DNA of 64,000 nt from Rheinheimera maricola (lineage in GTDB: Bacteria > Pseudomonadota > Gammaproteobacteria > Enterobacterales > Alteromonadaceae). A program made the position numbers and the translations under genes. This document shows positions 52,528-61,732 of this stretch, one piece after another. The stretch lies in NCBI RefSeq assembly GCF_016918075.2, contig NZ_JAERPS020000007.1:1-64000 (forward strand). Reading direction: 5' to 3'. Below the pieces are notes generated by a model that was not told the origin of the DNA, made no database searches, and was given only the letters and a program-made list of their open reading frames with translations. The first letter of the stretch is position 1. Every line of letters begins with the position of its first letter.

Positions 52528-54606
52528 ATGAAAAAAATGACTACCGTGGCGCTGAGCATAGCGCTGGCACTAGGACTCGTTGCTTGCAGCGATAATACCG
52601 CTGCGAAAGCCGACAGCAGCGCAACCGCTGCAGCGGCAATTGCACAGCCTGCAGCATTAAGTTCGGGTATTGCGCTGGCCAATATGGACCGCAGCGTGGC
52701 ACCACAACAAGATTTCTTCCGCTATGTTAATGGTAACTGGCTGGACAGTACCGAGATCCCGGCTGACAAAGCACGTTGGGGCAGTTTTGATGAACTGCGT
52801 GAGAACGCAGAAAAACAAGTACTGGCAATCGTACAAAAACTGGCGGCGCAGCAGCACGCAACTGGCTCAGACGAGCAGAAAATTGCTGATTTATATCAAT
52901 CATTTCTTAATGAGCAACAGGCTGAAGAGTTGGGGTTAAGCCCGCTGCGTGGCGAATTGGCGGCTATTGATAATATTAACAATCACACAGAATTAACCAC
53001 GCTGTGGGGCAACTGGCAGCGCTACCGTGTCGGTACGCCGGTGGCAGTGTATGTTGGCCAGGATCAGAAACAATCTGATCAGTACATTACCGGCGCTTCG
53101 CAATCTGGTCTGGGCCTGCCAGACAGGGATTATTACTTAAAAGATGATGAGCGCTCGGTGGAATTACTGGGTAAGTACCAGGCATTCATCGCTAAGCTGT
53201 GGACGCTGGCTGGCTTTGAAAATGCTGAGCAAGTCGCGGCTGATATCGTCGCATTAGAAAAGCAGATCGCTGCAGCGCATTGGAGCCGGGTACAAAACCG
53301 CGACCGTAACGCAACATATAACAAGGTGACTGTGACCGAGCTGGCGGCGTTAGCACCGGGTTTTGACTGGCAGGCTTTCCTGGCAGCGGCAGATTTGGGC
53401 AATAGTAATGAACTGGTAATACGCCAGCCCAGCTATTTTACAGCCTTTGCCAAACTACAGGCAGAAACCCCGGTTACGCAGTGGCAGCAGTATCTTAAAT
53501 TTCATTTACTGCGCAGCAATGCCAATAACCTGAACAAAGCTTTTGTCGATGCCAGCTTTGATTTTTACGGTAAAACACTCAACGGCTTGGAAGAGCAGCG
53601 TAGTCGCGAGAAACGTGCCGTAAGCCTGGTGGATAATAACCTTGGCTTTATGGTGGGTAAAAAATACGTTGAGCAATATTTTAAACCAGAAGCCAAAGCG
53701 CGGATGGACCAGATGATTGAAAACCTGCGTGGCGCCTTCCGCCAGTCGATTGATGAACTGGAATGGATGAGCCCGGTAACGAAAAAGCAGGCGCAAATTA
53801 AGCTGGCGAAATTTAACACCAAAATTGGCTATCCGGATAAATGGCGTGATTACAGCTGTGTTGAAATTAATGCCAGCGATTTAATTGGCAACCTGCGCCG
53901 CAGCGCCGAGTGTGATTATCAGCGCACTATTGGCCGCCTCGGTCAACCGGTTGACCGCAGCGAATGGGGTATGACGCCGCAAACGGTTAATGCATATTAC
54001 AGCTCAACCATGAACGAAATTGTATTTCCGGCTGCTATATTACAGCCGCCATTTTTTAACGTCGATGCTGATGACGCAGTTAACTACGGCGCAATTGGTG
54101 GTGTTATCGGCCATGAATTTACCCATGGCTTTGACGACCAGGGCCGCCGCTCTGATGGTGATGGCAACTTGCGAGACTGGTGGACAGAGCAAGATGCGGC
54201 ACAGTTCCAGCAGCGAGCTCAGCTGATGGTTGATCAGTACAGCAGCTTTAACCCGATTGACGATTTACGCCTGCAGGGTGCACTGGGCTTGGGTGAAAAC
54301 ATCGCCGACTTAGGTGGATTAACGGTGTCGTACAAGGCGTATCAAACGTCTCTGAATGGTGCCGACGGTGCCGTGATTGATGGCTTTACCGCCGAGCAAC
54401 GTTTCTTCAAGGGGTGGGCCCAAGTGTGGCGCATTAAATTCCGTGACGAAGCGCTGCGCCAGCAAGTGATCACCGGGCCACACTCACCAGGCATGTACCG
54501 CGTGCTGGGTACCTTGTCAAATATGCCGCAGTTTTATCAGGCCTATGACGTGAAACCAGGTGATGGCATGTACCGTGATGAAAAAGTACGGGTAAAAATC
54601 TGGTAA
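52528..54606 (+). CDS. M13-family metallopeptidase lipoprotein (PepO-like)
   Basis: A 692-residue exported zinc peptidase of the neprilysin family. The lipobox is LGLVACSD. The zinc site is H529-E530-x-x-H533 in VIGHEFTHGFDDQGRR with the third ligand Glu590 in GENIADLGGLTVS; NAYYSSTMNEIVFPAAILQPPFF is the conserved substrate-binding NAYY segment. It would cleave oligopeptides in the periplasm or at the surface. ATG 52528 follows CCAGGAACCTAAG. It is a single gene with a terminator, divergent from the DUF350 operon. Confidence 0.94.
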   Translation: MKKMTTVALSIALALGLVACSDNTAAKADSSATAAAAIAQPAALSSGIALANMDRSVAPQQDFFRYVNGNWLDSTEIPADKARWGSFDELRENAEKQVLAIVQKLAAQQHATGSDEQKIADLYQSFLNEQQAEELGLSPLRGELAAIDNINNHTELTTLWGNWQRYRVGTPVAVYVGQDQKQSDQYITGASQSGLGLPDRDYYLKDDERSVELLGKYQAFIAKLWTLAGFENAEQVAADIVALEKQIAAAHWSRVQNRDRNATYNKVTVTELAALAPGFDWQAFLAAADLGNSNELVIRQPSYFTAFAKLQAETPVTQWQQYLKFHLLRSNANNLNKAFVDASFDFYGKTLNGLEEQRSREKRAVSLVDNNLGFMVGKKYVEQYFKPEAKARMDQMIENLRGAFRQSIDELEWMSPVTKKQAQIKLAKFNTKIGYPDKWRDYSCVEINASDLIGNLRRSAECDYQRTIGRLGQPVDRSEWGMTPQTVNAYYSSTMNEIVFPAAILQPPFFNVDADDAVNYGAIGGVIGHEFTHGFDDQGRRSDGDGNLRDWWTEQDAAQFQQRAQLMVDQYSSFNPIDDLRLQGALGLGENIADLGGLTVSYKAYQTSLNGADGAVIDGFTAEQRFFKGWAQVWRIKFRDEALRQQVITGPHSPGMYRVLGTLSNMPQFYQAYDVKPGDGMYRDEKVRVKIW

Positions 54607-54653
54607 TAGTGACATGACAGCTAATGTGCTGTGGCACATTCTGTTGTGAATAG

Positions 54654-54684
54654 AAAAACGCCCGTTTGAGTAACGGGCGTTTTT
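54654..54684. terminator. Terminator between peptidase and PEP-CTERM gene
   Basis: AAAAACGCCCGTT / AACGGGCGTTTTT, 13-bp stem with a 5-nt loop, T-rich on both strands; serves the two converging genes. Confidence 0.9.
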
Positions 54685-54709
54685 AATTGAGTACCATTTT
54701 CGGCTTTGA

Positions 54710-55567
54710 TTATGCTTGGTTGCGCTTTTTGCGTGCCCAGCCCAAACCTAATAAACCCAAAGAAAACATAGCGATAGAGGCTGGCTCTGGTACGGTAACC
54801 ACACCACCGTCTGTACCACCATCCGCTTGGCCTTCTGTTACTAATGTAACGGCATAGCTTTGATTGCCACCGGCAGTATTAATTACCTCATATCCTGGTG
54901 TGCTAACAGAAAAGCCCATATGTGATGAGGTTCCCCAGTTAGATAACCCTGCAGAGGTAAGACCTTCATTTACTGGGAAATTCTCCTGGCCAGCAACGAT
55001 ATTTACATTCTCTTCCTGGAAGTAGTTCAAATGGCCGTTTAATTCGTCATACAAAAATGAATTAACATTGTTCATCCAGGTTGAGCCAGTACCTTGCCAA
55101 CCGTCAGCCAGTGCGACTATGCCCATGCCAGTGCCAGATGCCGCCCAGTTAACCGCATTAATGAAAAAACCTCTTGGGCCATTATCTATCGGGCCTGGGC
55201 TATTCAAATAATGAAAATCGGCATCTTGACCAGACAGGAAAGTACGGCTGCCGCGGGCATTGGTAATGTCATCACCAGCAGACAGTAACCGGCTCGGATC
55301 CATGCCAGATAGCCAGCTTGGAATAATAAACACATCATAGCTGCCAAAATCTGGGGCGGCTTCACCCAATTCCCAAATATCGACATTCCAATCCAATGAG
55401 CCATCGTTATTTGGATCGTAATCGCCAGCATTACTGGCTAAGGTGCCAGGTAGTGTATTGTAAAACGCGTTACCGCCGTACCACAGTACATCTATGACAG
55501 CTGCGGATGCATTCGTCGCAGTTAGTGCCGCGGCCAGACAAAACGTCTGGAGTAATTTCTTGTTCAT
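54710..55567 (-). CDS. PEP-CTERM sorting-domain protein
   Basis: A 285-residue exported protein with a Sec signal peptide (FCLAAALTATNASAA) and a C-terminal VPEPASIAMFSLGLLGLGWARKKR, the exosortase sorting signal: PEP motif, membrane helix and basic tail. Between them is an unrecognised domain (IDVLWYGGNAFYNTLPG..., YDVFIIPSWLSG..., INAVNWAASGTGMGIVALADGW) that resembles a class-I glutaminase-like or ThuA-type alpha/beta fold. Surface display or extracellular matrix role is usual for such proteins. No exosortase gene is in the window. Confidence 0.85.
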   Translation of the reverse strand: MNKKLLQTFCLAAALTATNASAAVIDVLWYGGNAFYNTLPGTLASNAGDYDPNNDGSLDWNVDIWELGEAAPDFGSYDVFIIPSWLSGMDPSRLLSAGDDITNARGSRTFLSGQDADFHYLNSPGPIDNGPRGFFINAVNWAASGTGMGIVALADGWQGTGSTWMNNVNSFLYDELNGHLNYFQEENVNIVAGQENFPVNEGLTSAGLSNWGTSSHMGFSVSTPGYEVINTAGGNQSYAVTLVTEGQADGGTDGGVVTVPEPASIAMFSLGLLGLGWARKKRNQA

Positions 55568-55824
55568 TACAAGTTCCTTCTAAGAGTTTAGCAATTGCCA
55601 GTTGGCATTGTGCGGTGTTAAATAAGCACATTGCGCGCCAGCATTGATAGCTATGTAAAATCAATAGCTTGCTTGCGCATCTGTAATGGGGATGTAAAAA
55701 ATAGTGACAAAATGTACCTGAAATGTATTTTAAAGCTTGCAAGGTAGGCTACAGCAGGTGCAGGTTAGCAAGGCATACCGGCTGGCATGCCTTGCTAAAA
55801 GTAAAACACAGGTAGGTAAGGGTG

Positions 55825-57963
55825 CTATTGCCGGGCGGCTTTAATCTCGGCTATTAGCGCAAGCACATCATCGCGCTGCAGGACCTCTTCGATATTTTCA
55901 ACCAGCTTACGTCGCCAGTTCGGGTATTCGTAACTGGTGCCGGGGATATTCACCGGCGTGGCCATCAGCAGTAAATCTTCTAATTGAAATGCCAGTAATT
56001 TCGCTGGTTGTTGAGCTGTGAATAAATGGCTGGCACGCACTAATTGTGCAAAGTCACCGTCGCTGAGTTGCAGGCGTTGTGCCATCAGGCGCATTTCGTC
56101 GCTACGCAATTGATGCAGGTTGTCGGCAACCTGGGCACTGGGAAATAAATCCAGCTGGTGGCGTAGCGCCAAATCGTGCTGTTGCCAGTAGCCAACCAAT
56201 GTCGGCATATCATGGGTGGTCACGGTGGCCAGTGCCAGCTCAGGATAGGTTTGTGCGGCGTAGTCGTAGCTGCTGGCTTTTTGCTCCAACATAAATACGC
56301 GGTATGACAACACCTGATACTGCGCCATTAAGTGGCTGATCTCTACCGGCACCGTGCCTAAATCTTCGCCAATGACCACACAGCTGTTGCGTTGACTTTC
56401 CAACGCCAGAATGGCGAATAAGTCGGCAGCCGGAAAGCGGATATAAGCACCAGCAGTGGCATCGCTGCCAATGGGGCAGCACCATAACCGCAGCAGTGCC
56501 ATAACATGGTCTAGCCGCAGTGCGCCGGCATAGCGCATATTGGCTTGGATCAGCTCTATAAAAGGCCGGTAGGCTTTTTGTCGCAAGGTTTCTGGGTTGT
56601 AGGCCAGCAAGCCCCAATTCTGCCCTTTGGGCGCCATAATATCGGCCGGGGCGCCTACGCTTAGATCCAGTAAGTAATCTTCAGGTGCACCCCAGCTTTC
56701 AGCGCTGCTGCGGCTGGTTCCTACAGCAACATCACAGTACAAGCCAATCGCCATGCCATGCTGTTGGCACAAACGCTTCACTTCTGTCAGTTGCAGTTGC
56801 GCCTGCCATTGCAAATACAGTTGCTGATCTATCGCATCGGCATGGCTACGGGCAAACTCGGTGACAGCGTCAGAGTTAGGGTTACGCAACGGTAATGGAA
56901 AGTTTTGCCAGGCCGCCATGTTTGTATCTTGCGCAAACAGCTCACCTTGTAATACCTGATGAATAGCAAGCTGGCGCAGGCTGTCGCCGGCTTGTTTAAC
57001 AAACTGTCTGAATGCCGCTGCGCGGGCAGTATTTTTTAGCAGATGCTGCTGTTTAAACTGCTGAAACAACAAGGTGGCTATCTGCTTTTTAACGGCAGCA
57101 ACACCAATATAGTCAACGTCGGAACTGGCACGCAGCTGCTGTAAGCGCTGTTGAAAAGCGGCGGACTCTACCTGTTGCTGTGCTGTGTTGCAGTCGGCAT
57201 ACTCGGCGGTGTGCTCTAAGGCAACATACTCAGTATTTAGCCAGAGCCGGCTATTTGGGCTATACGGGCTGCAATCTTGCGGCAGTTCCGGATACAACGC
57301 ATGCAGCGGGTTTAAGCCAATAAAGTCAACGCCTTGTCTGGCCAACGGTGCGATAATTTGTTGTAAATCGTAGAAATCGCCGATACCCCAGTTGCGGGCC
57401 GATTTTAACGCGTACAATTGCAGTGCCGGGCCAAAGGTTTTATGTAAAACCGCTTTATCGTGCAACTGAAAACAACGCTCAGGCGTAATGATTAACTGTT
57501 GCTGATAGTGCTGGCTGCCATTGCTCAACACCAGCTGGTGATAACCCAGCGGCAAGCTTAGCGGCAAGGACACTTCAGCCGCAAGTATTTCACCTTTGCT
57601 GGTAGTATGGCGCTGAATAATGTCACTGGTGGCCAGGCTTAGTTTACCGCTAAACTGCTGTTGTTCTTCCGTAGTAACTTGCCATTGCCAGTCACTGACC
57701 GCTTGCTGTTGTAACTGCTGCAGCCGTAGTGTAATAGCCTGGCCGTATTTGCGCACATTTACCGGCGCAATAACGTCAAACCATGGTTGTTCGGTCAATT
57801 GCGTTATTTGTTGTTCAATACGGCTATCGGATGACAGGTTGAACCCCATCGCTTGCAAAATTGCTTGCTGCTTATCCAGGCTGATCACTTCAGTGTGGCC
57901 CTGGGCATGTACATAGCTGTCTTGCAGCCCTGCCAAGGCAGCGAGTTGCTTAATTAATTCCAT
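55825..57963 (-). CDS. malQ: 4-alpha-glucanotransferase (amylomaltase)
   Basis: GH77 enzyme that transfers alpha-1,4-glucan chains between maltodextrins. The 712 residues include an N-terminal domain and the barrel motifs SARNWGIGDFYDLQQ, FIGLNPLHALYP, LRLDHVMALLRLW (nucleophile Asp), VVIGEDLGTVPVEI (acid/base Glu) and TVTTHDMPTLVGYW. E. coli MalQ is 694 residues. The ATG overlaps the 3' end of the AraC-type gene by 14 bp, so the two form an operon. Two TACGTA palindromes and a divergent TonB receptor lie upstream. Confidence 0.96.
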   Translation of the reverse strand: MELIKQLAALAGLQDSYVHAQGHTEVISLDKQQAILQAMGFNLSSDSRIEQQITQLTEQPWFDVIAPVNVRKYGQAITLRLQQLQQQAVSDWQWQVTTEEQQQFSGKLSLATSDIIQRHTTSKGEILAAEVSLPLSLPLGYHQLVLSNGSQHYQQQLIITPERCFQLHDKAVLHKTFGPALQLYALKSARNWGIGDFYDLQQIIAPLARQGVDFIGLNPLHALYPELPQDCSPYSPNSRLWLNTEYVALEHTAEYADCNTAQQQVESAAFQQRLQQLRASSDVDYIGVAAVKKQIATLLFQQFKQQHLLKNTARAAAFRQFVKQAGDSLRQLAIHQVLQGELFAQDTNMAAWQNFPLPLRNPNSDAVTEFARSHADAIDQQLYLQWQAQLQLTEVKRLCQQHGMAIGLYCDVAVGTSRSSAESWGAPEDYLLDLSVGAPADIMAPKGQNWGLLAYNPETLRQKAYRPFIELIQANMRYAGALRLDHVMALLRLWCCPIGSDATAGAYIRFPAADLFAILALESQRNSCVVIGEDLGTVPVEISHLMAQYQVLSYRVFMLEQKASSYDYAAQTYPELALATVTTHDMPTLVGYWQQHDLALRHQLDLFPSAQVADNLHQLRSDEMRLMAQRLQLSDGDFAQLVRASHLFTAQQPAKLLAFQLEDLLLMATPVNIPGTSYEYPNWRRKLVENIEEVLQRDDVLALIAEIKAARQ

Positions 57964-58402
57964 AATTCACCTGTAACGCCGACTGGCTAAGGCCGGATAA
58001 ATAACGATGTCTGCTGTCGGTGTATTTTCCGCGCTGGCGGTATATCCCGGGCGAGCAACCTTGCCAACACTTAAATGCTTTTTGAAAACTACTTTGTTCT
58101 TCAAATCCCAGCTGATATGCAATTTGTTGCAGGCTTAGGCTGGCATCCATTAAATAGCGTTGTGCCAGTTGATGCCTGCACTGTGATACCAGTTGACGAA
58201 AACTGCTGTTAGCCTGCTTTAGCGCGCGTTGCAGCGTGCGGCAGCTCATGTGCAGGGCACTGGCCGCATCACTAAGCCTGGGTGCTTGCGGTAACTGCTG
58301 TAAAATATACTGCTGTAACTGCTGCAATACGGCCTCAGCCGGTTCCAGCTGTTTGCTAAGGTACAGCGCTGTGTTGTAGCGACTGACAATCTGATTGTTC
58401 AT
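57950..58402 (-). CDS. Short AraC-type transcriptional regulator
   Basis: A 150-residue protein consisting mainly of an AraC/XylS DNA-binding domain (APRLSDAASALHMSCRTLQRALKQANSSFRQLVSQCRHQLAQRYLMDASLSLQQIAYQLGFEEQSSFQKAFKCWQGCSPGIYRQ), with no N-terminal effector domain. ATG 58402 (MNNQIV) follows GGAGCAAACT and is preferred to 58429. Overlap with malQ implies it helps control glucan use. The lack of a ligand domain suggests that it depends on another partner or responds to level alone. Confidence 0.88.
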   Translation of the reverse strand: MNNQIVSRYNTALYLSKQLEPAEAVLQQLQQYILQQLPQAPRLSDAASALHMSCRTLQRALKQANSSFRQLVSQCRHQLAQRYLMDASLSLQQIAYQLGFEEQSSFQKAFKCWQGCSPGIYRQRGKYTDSRHRYLSGLSQSALQVNYGIN

Positions 58403-58501
58403 AGTTTGCTCCGCCAGGCAGCAAAGCACGATCCCCTGATTGCCTCAGGCTGCCATATGGTGGTGCAAGCATAAATCAGCTATGCGTAATTATTAAACCT
58501 G

Positions 58502-58517
58502 CTGCATACGTATGCAG
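58502..58517. promoter_or_regulatory. Perfect palindrome CTGCATACGTATGCAG
   Basis: A 16-bp perfect palindrome centred on CG, about 100 bp upstream of the AraC-type gene. It shares the ATACGTAT core and symmetric flanks with the site at 58679. The architecture suits a LacI-family repressor. Confidence 0.55.
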
Positions 58518-58678
58518 TGAAAATATCCTTGCCGACAGAAAAATAAAACAGCTGTAGTTCTGCTATATCTATTGCAATCAGGCGCTAGTGCAGAGGCTAT
58601 AAAGCCACTAGAACCAAGGCGCACCGCGATGGTGCACATGAGATTGGTAATGCGCCACTGCTGTGCAAATTAGTGATT

Positions 58679-58694
58679 ATGAATACGTATTCAT
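58679..58694. promoter_or_regulatory. Perfect palindrome ATGAATACGTATTCAT
   Basis: A 16-bp perfect palindrome with a TACGTA core, 117 bp upstream of the TonB receptor ATG. It shares the core ATACGTAT with 58502-58517. Likely operator for a LacI-type maltodextrin repressor (MalR-like); the repressor gene is not in the window. Confidence 0.6.
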
Positions 58695-58811
58695 GTTGAG
58701 CTGTTGCCATAATAAGTTTAATAAATAGCCTTAGACAAAAGTCTGGTTGTACTGATACGGCTGCGCTTACAGCCAACAGACGACACAAACAACACACCGG
58801 GGATGAAGGAC

Positions 58812-61631
58812 ATGACTAAATTTAAACTCAGTTTGCTGACACTGGCGATAGCTGCCAGTACCGGCACCACAGCATTTGCGCAAACGGCAGAGCAGGCCAA
58901 AGCTGATGAGCAAATCGAAGTAATTTCAGTAACAGGCTATCGCGGAAGTCTGCAAAAAGCTCAAGCGATTAAGATGAGCGAAAACTCCATCGTCGAGGTT
59001 TTGTCAGCAGAAGACATTGGTAAACTGCCAGATACCAGCGTGGCGGAGTCATTAGCACGTTTGCCAGGCTTAGCCGGTGAGCGTCGTAATGGCCGTACCA
59101 GCGGTTTATCTGTGCGTGGTTTTAACGAAAACTACGTTGGCACCTCACTCAATGGCCGTGAACTGCTAGGTATGGGTGATAACCGCGGTGTTGAATACGA
59201 TTTATACCCATCTGAAATTGTTTCTACTGCCATAGTGTATAAAACACCTGAAGCCAGCCTGATGGCGCAAGGTATTGGCGGTACTGTTGATTTACAAACG
59301 ATTAAACCGTTAGCTGCAGAGCGCACTGTCGCTTTTAATCTGAGCTATGAGAAAAACGACCAGGACTCCGGCAACCCGGATTTCGACAACACTGGCCACC
59401 GTTTATCATTTAACTACGTAGATAAATTTCTTGATGACAGACTGGGTGTAGCATTAGTTGTCGCCTCTTTAGAAACGCCGCGCCAGGAACAACAGTTCCG
59501 CGGCTGGGGTTATGCCGGTGCCAACGCTGCCCGCGCGGCTGATGGCGTTACCGTGCCAGAAGGTACTGTTATCCTTGGCGGTCATGACTCCTTTACCCGC
59601 TCAGCGATGCTAGAGCGCGACTCTGTTGCGCTGGTGTTGGAATATGTGGTTAACGATAAGCTAACCGCCACCTTTGATGCGTTATACATCGATTTTAACG
59701 AGCAAGATGCCCGCCGTGGTTTAGAAGAAGGCGGTGCTGAGTGGGGTACCGGTGCCTACACTATTACAGGTGTTGAAGACGGTCTGGTAACATCAGGTTT
59801 CTATGATGGCTTCTATTCTGTGGTACGTAACGATGTGCGTGAGCAAGATTCTGAGTTGAAAACCTTTGGTTTGAATCTGGAATATCAAATTGATGACAAC
59901 TGGTCGGGACAATTTGATATTTCCAGCGGCAAAGTGACCAAGTCTATTACGGACATTGAAAGTTACTCCGGTGTCGGCCGTGCCAATTCCCCTGATCGTC
60001 CAATTACTGCCCGCTCGTGGGTAATGACGCCCAATGGTGCCTTCTATTCAAACCACCCAACTATTGCACCGGTAGATTTAACCGATGCCAGTCTGATCCG
60101 GTTGGCTGGTCCACAGGCTTGGGGTGGCTCACTTAATCCGGTAACAGACTTTCAGGGCGTAGACGGTTTTGGCCCGGATACTGCTCAGGACGGTTTTGTT
60201 AACAACCCTGATTTTGAAGAAACCTTAGATAGCCTGCGTCTGCAAACGAATGGTTATGTGGAGTGGGGTATTTTTAACGAGCTGGAACTGGGCTTGGTTT
60301 ACAAAGAACGTTCGAAAACCAAAATCAACAACGGTGCCTTTTTAACGGCCAATACCTGGCCAAATGATGGTGCAATTCCTGACGTATTAGGCGTGGCAGA
60401 TTTAAGCTTTATCGGTATTAATGGCGTATTGGCCTATGACAGTCTGGGTTTATACCGCAGTGGTTTCTACACTGAGACCGACGCCGCGCTGCTGGAAAAC
60501 GGCCGTTATGGTGACACCTATAAAATTGATGAAAAGCTAACCACGCTATACGCGATGTTGGATATCAGCACTGAAATTGGTGACATCGCCGTTACCGGTA
60601 ATGTGGGTGTGCAGGTTGTGCGTGCTGATCAGCAGGGTGAAGGTTTTAGCGCCACTACCAACGCTCAGGGCTTCACTGAAGCGGTGCCGGTTACCGCCGG
60701 TACCGATTATACCGACGTGCTGCCTAGCTTAAACCTGAGCTTTGAAGTAGCAGACCGCCAGTATGTACGGACCAGCCTATCTAAGGTAATGAGCCGGCCA
60801 CGAATGGACGATTTACGCCCTAACTCGCAGGTTACCTTTGCCTTTAATGACAATAATATCCTTGATGACGACGCATTAAACAGTGCCTGGGGTGGTAACG
60901 GCGGCAACACTGAGCTTAAACCACTGGAAGCTGATCAATTTGACCTGTCATATGAAAACTACTTCCATGACAATGGTTTCTTCGCTGCCAGCTTCTTCTT
61001 TAAAGATTTAAAGAATTGGCACCGCAATGTAACCTTAATCAATGATTTCTCAGCTAACTATATCCCGGGTTTCCATCAGTCATCTGATGCAACCGGCAAT
61101 CAACCTCCTGCTACGTTCCTTGGCCGCTTAGATGTGCGCCAGGATGGTTTGCAGGGCTTTGTGCGGGGTTATGAACTACAAGCCAGCGTACCGTTTGACA
61201 TCATTCATGAAGCTTTAGATGGCTTTGGTCTTGTTGCCAGCGCCACCTTTATGGATGGCAAGCTGGATGATGGTGGCCGGGTGCCAGGTTTGTCAGAAGA
61301 AATTTATACACTGACAGCTTACTACGAGTACAAAGGCTTTGAGTTCCGTATCTCTGGTACTAAGCGTGATGAGTTCCAAACTGAAGAGCGCGGCATCAGC
61401 TTAAGCCTGGTACCGGTTAATCGCCAGGGCACCGAGTTGTGGGATGCGCAAATTGGTTATGACTTTAGCGAATCAGGTATTGAAGCGCTGGACGGTCTGC
61501 GTGTGACATTACAAGCACAAAACCTGACGGACGAGAAAGACATCAGTAACAACGGTGATGATACTCGCCAGGTAGTGACTTACCAGAGCTTCGGTCGTAA
61601 CTTTATGCTAGGGTTGAACTATAAGTTCTAA
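58812..61631 (+). CDS. TonB-dependent receptor, probable maltodextrin uptake
   Basis: An outer-membrane receptor of about 939 residues. Signal peptide to GTTAFAQ. The plug has QIEVISVTGYRGSLQKAQAIKMSENSIVEVLSAEDIGKLPDTSVAESLARLPGLAGERRNGRTSGLSVRGFN..., the form common in glycan receptors of Xanthomonadales, Caulobacterales and Alteromonadales; the C-terminus ends in FMLGLNYKF. ATG 58812 (MTKFKL) is preferred over 58803 because GGGG lies 9 bp upstream. A tryptophan-halogenase-like gene follows and malQ is divergent, suggesting alpha-glucan uptake. A LacI-type operator precedes it. Confidence 0.92.
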   Translation: MTKFKLSLLTLAIAASTGTTAFAQTAEQAKADEQIEVISVTGYRGSLQKAQAIKMSENSIVEVLSAEDIGKLPDTSVAESLARLPGLAGERRNGRTSGLSVRGFNENYVGTSLNGRELLGMGDNRGVEYDLYPSEIVSTAIVYKTPEASLMAQGIGGTVDLQTIKPLAAERTVAFNLSYEKNDQDSGNPDFDNTGHRLSFNYVDKFLDDRLGVALVVASLETPRQEQQFRGWGYAGANAARAADGVTVPEGTVILGGHDSFTRSAMLERDSVALVLEYVVNDKLTATFDALYIDFNEQDARRGLEEGGAEWGTGAYTITGVEDGLVTSGFYDGFYSVVRNDVREQDSELKTFGLNLEYQIDDNWSGQFDISSGKVTKSITDIESYSGVGRANSPDRPITARSWVMTPNGAFYSNHPTIAPVDLTDASLIRLAGPQAWGGSLNPVTDFQGVDGFGPDTAQDGFVNNPDFEETLDSLRLQTNGYVEWGIFNELELGLVYKERSKTKINNGAFLTANTWPNDGAIPDVLGVADLSFIGINGVLAYDSLGLYRSGFYTETDAALLENGRYGDTYKIDEKLTTLYAMLDISTEIGDIAVTGNVGVQVVRADQQGEGFSATTNAQGFTEAVPVTAGTDYTDVLPSLNLSFEVADRQYVRTSLSKVMSRPRMDDLRPNSQVTFAFNDNNILDDDALNSAWGGNGGNTELKPLEADQFDLSYENYFHDNGFFAASFFFKDLKNWHRNVTLINDFSANYIPGFHQSSDATGNQPPATFLGRLDVRQDGLQGFVRGYELQASVPFDIIHEALDGFGLVASATFMDGKLDDGGRVPGLSEEIYTLTAYYEYKGFEFRISGTKRDEFQTEERGISLSLVPVNRQGTELWDAQIGYDFSESGIEALDGLRVTLQAQNLTDEKDISNNGDDTRQVVTYQSFGRNFMLGLNYKF

Positions 61632-61641
61632 GCTTGGCAGC

Positions 61642-61667
61642 TTAAGCGGTAAGGTCTTACCGCTTAA
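61642..61667 (+). terminator. Hairpin after TonB receptor
   Basis: TTAAGCGGTAAG / CTTACCGCTTAA, a perfect 12-bp stem with a 2-nt loop, followed by ATTCTTTGTT. May act with the next hairpin. Confidence 0.6.
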
Positions 61668-61678
61668 ATTCTTTGTTA

Positions 61679-61714
61679 ACAGCCCAACCAAGCTTAGCCT
61701 GGTTGGGCTGTTTT
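61679..61714 (+). terminator. Terminator-like hairpin between receptor and halogenase
   Basis: ACAGCCCAACCA / TGGTTGGGCTGT, 12-bp stem with a 9-nt loop, followed by TTTGTT. It ends 18 bp before the halogenase ATG, so termination is probably partial or regulated. Confidence 0.7.
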
Positions 61715-61732
61715 GTTGTAGTAGGTACAATT

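Larger units (their letters stand above)
58403..58811. other. 409-bp divergent region between araC-malQ and TonB receptor
   Basis: No supported gene. It holds two perfect palindromes, at 58502-58517 and 58679-58694, and presumably both promoters. Confidence 0.6.

Noticed and set aside
58447..58460. GGCTGCCATATGG word shared with the terminator at 63257-63276
   Set aside because: Only 13-14 bases match and the second arm is missing; probably coincidence.
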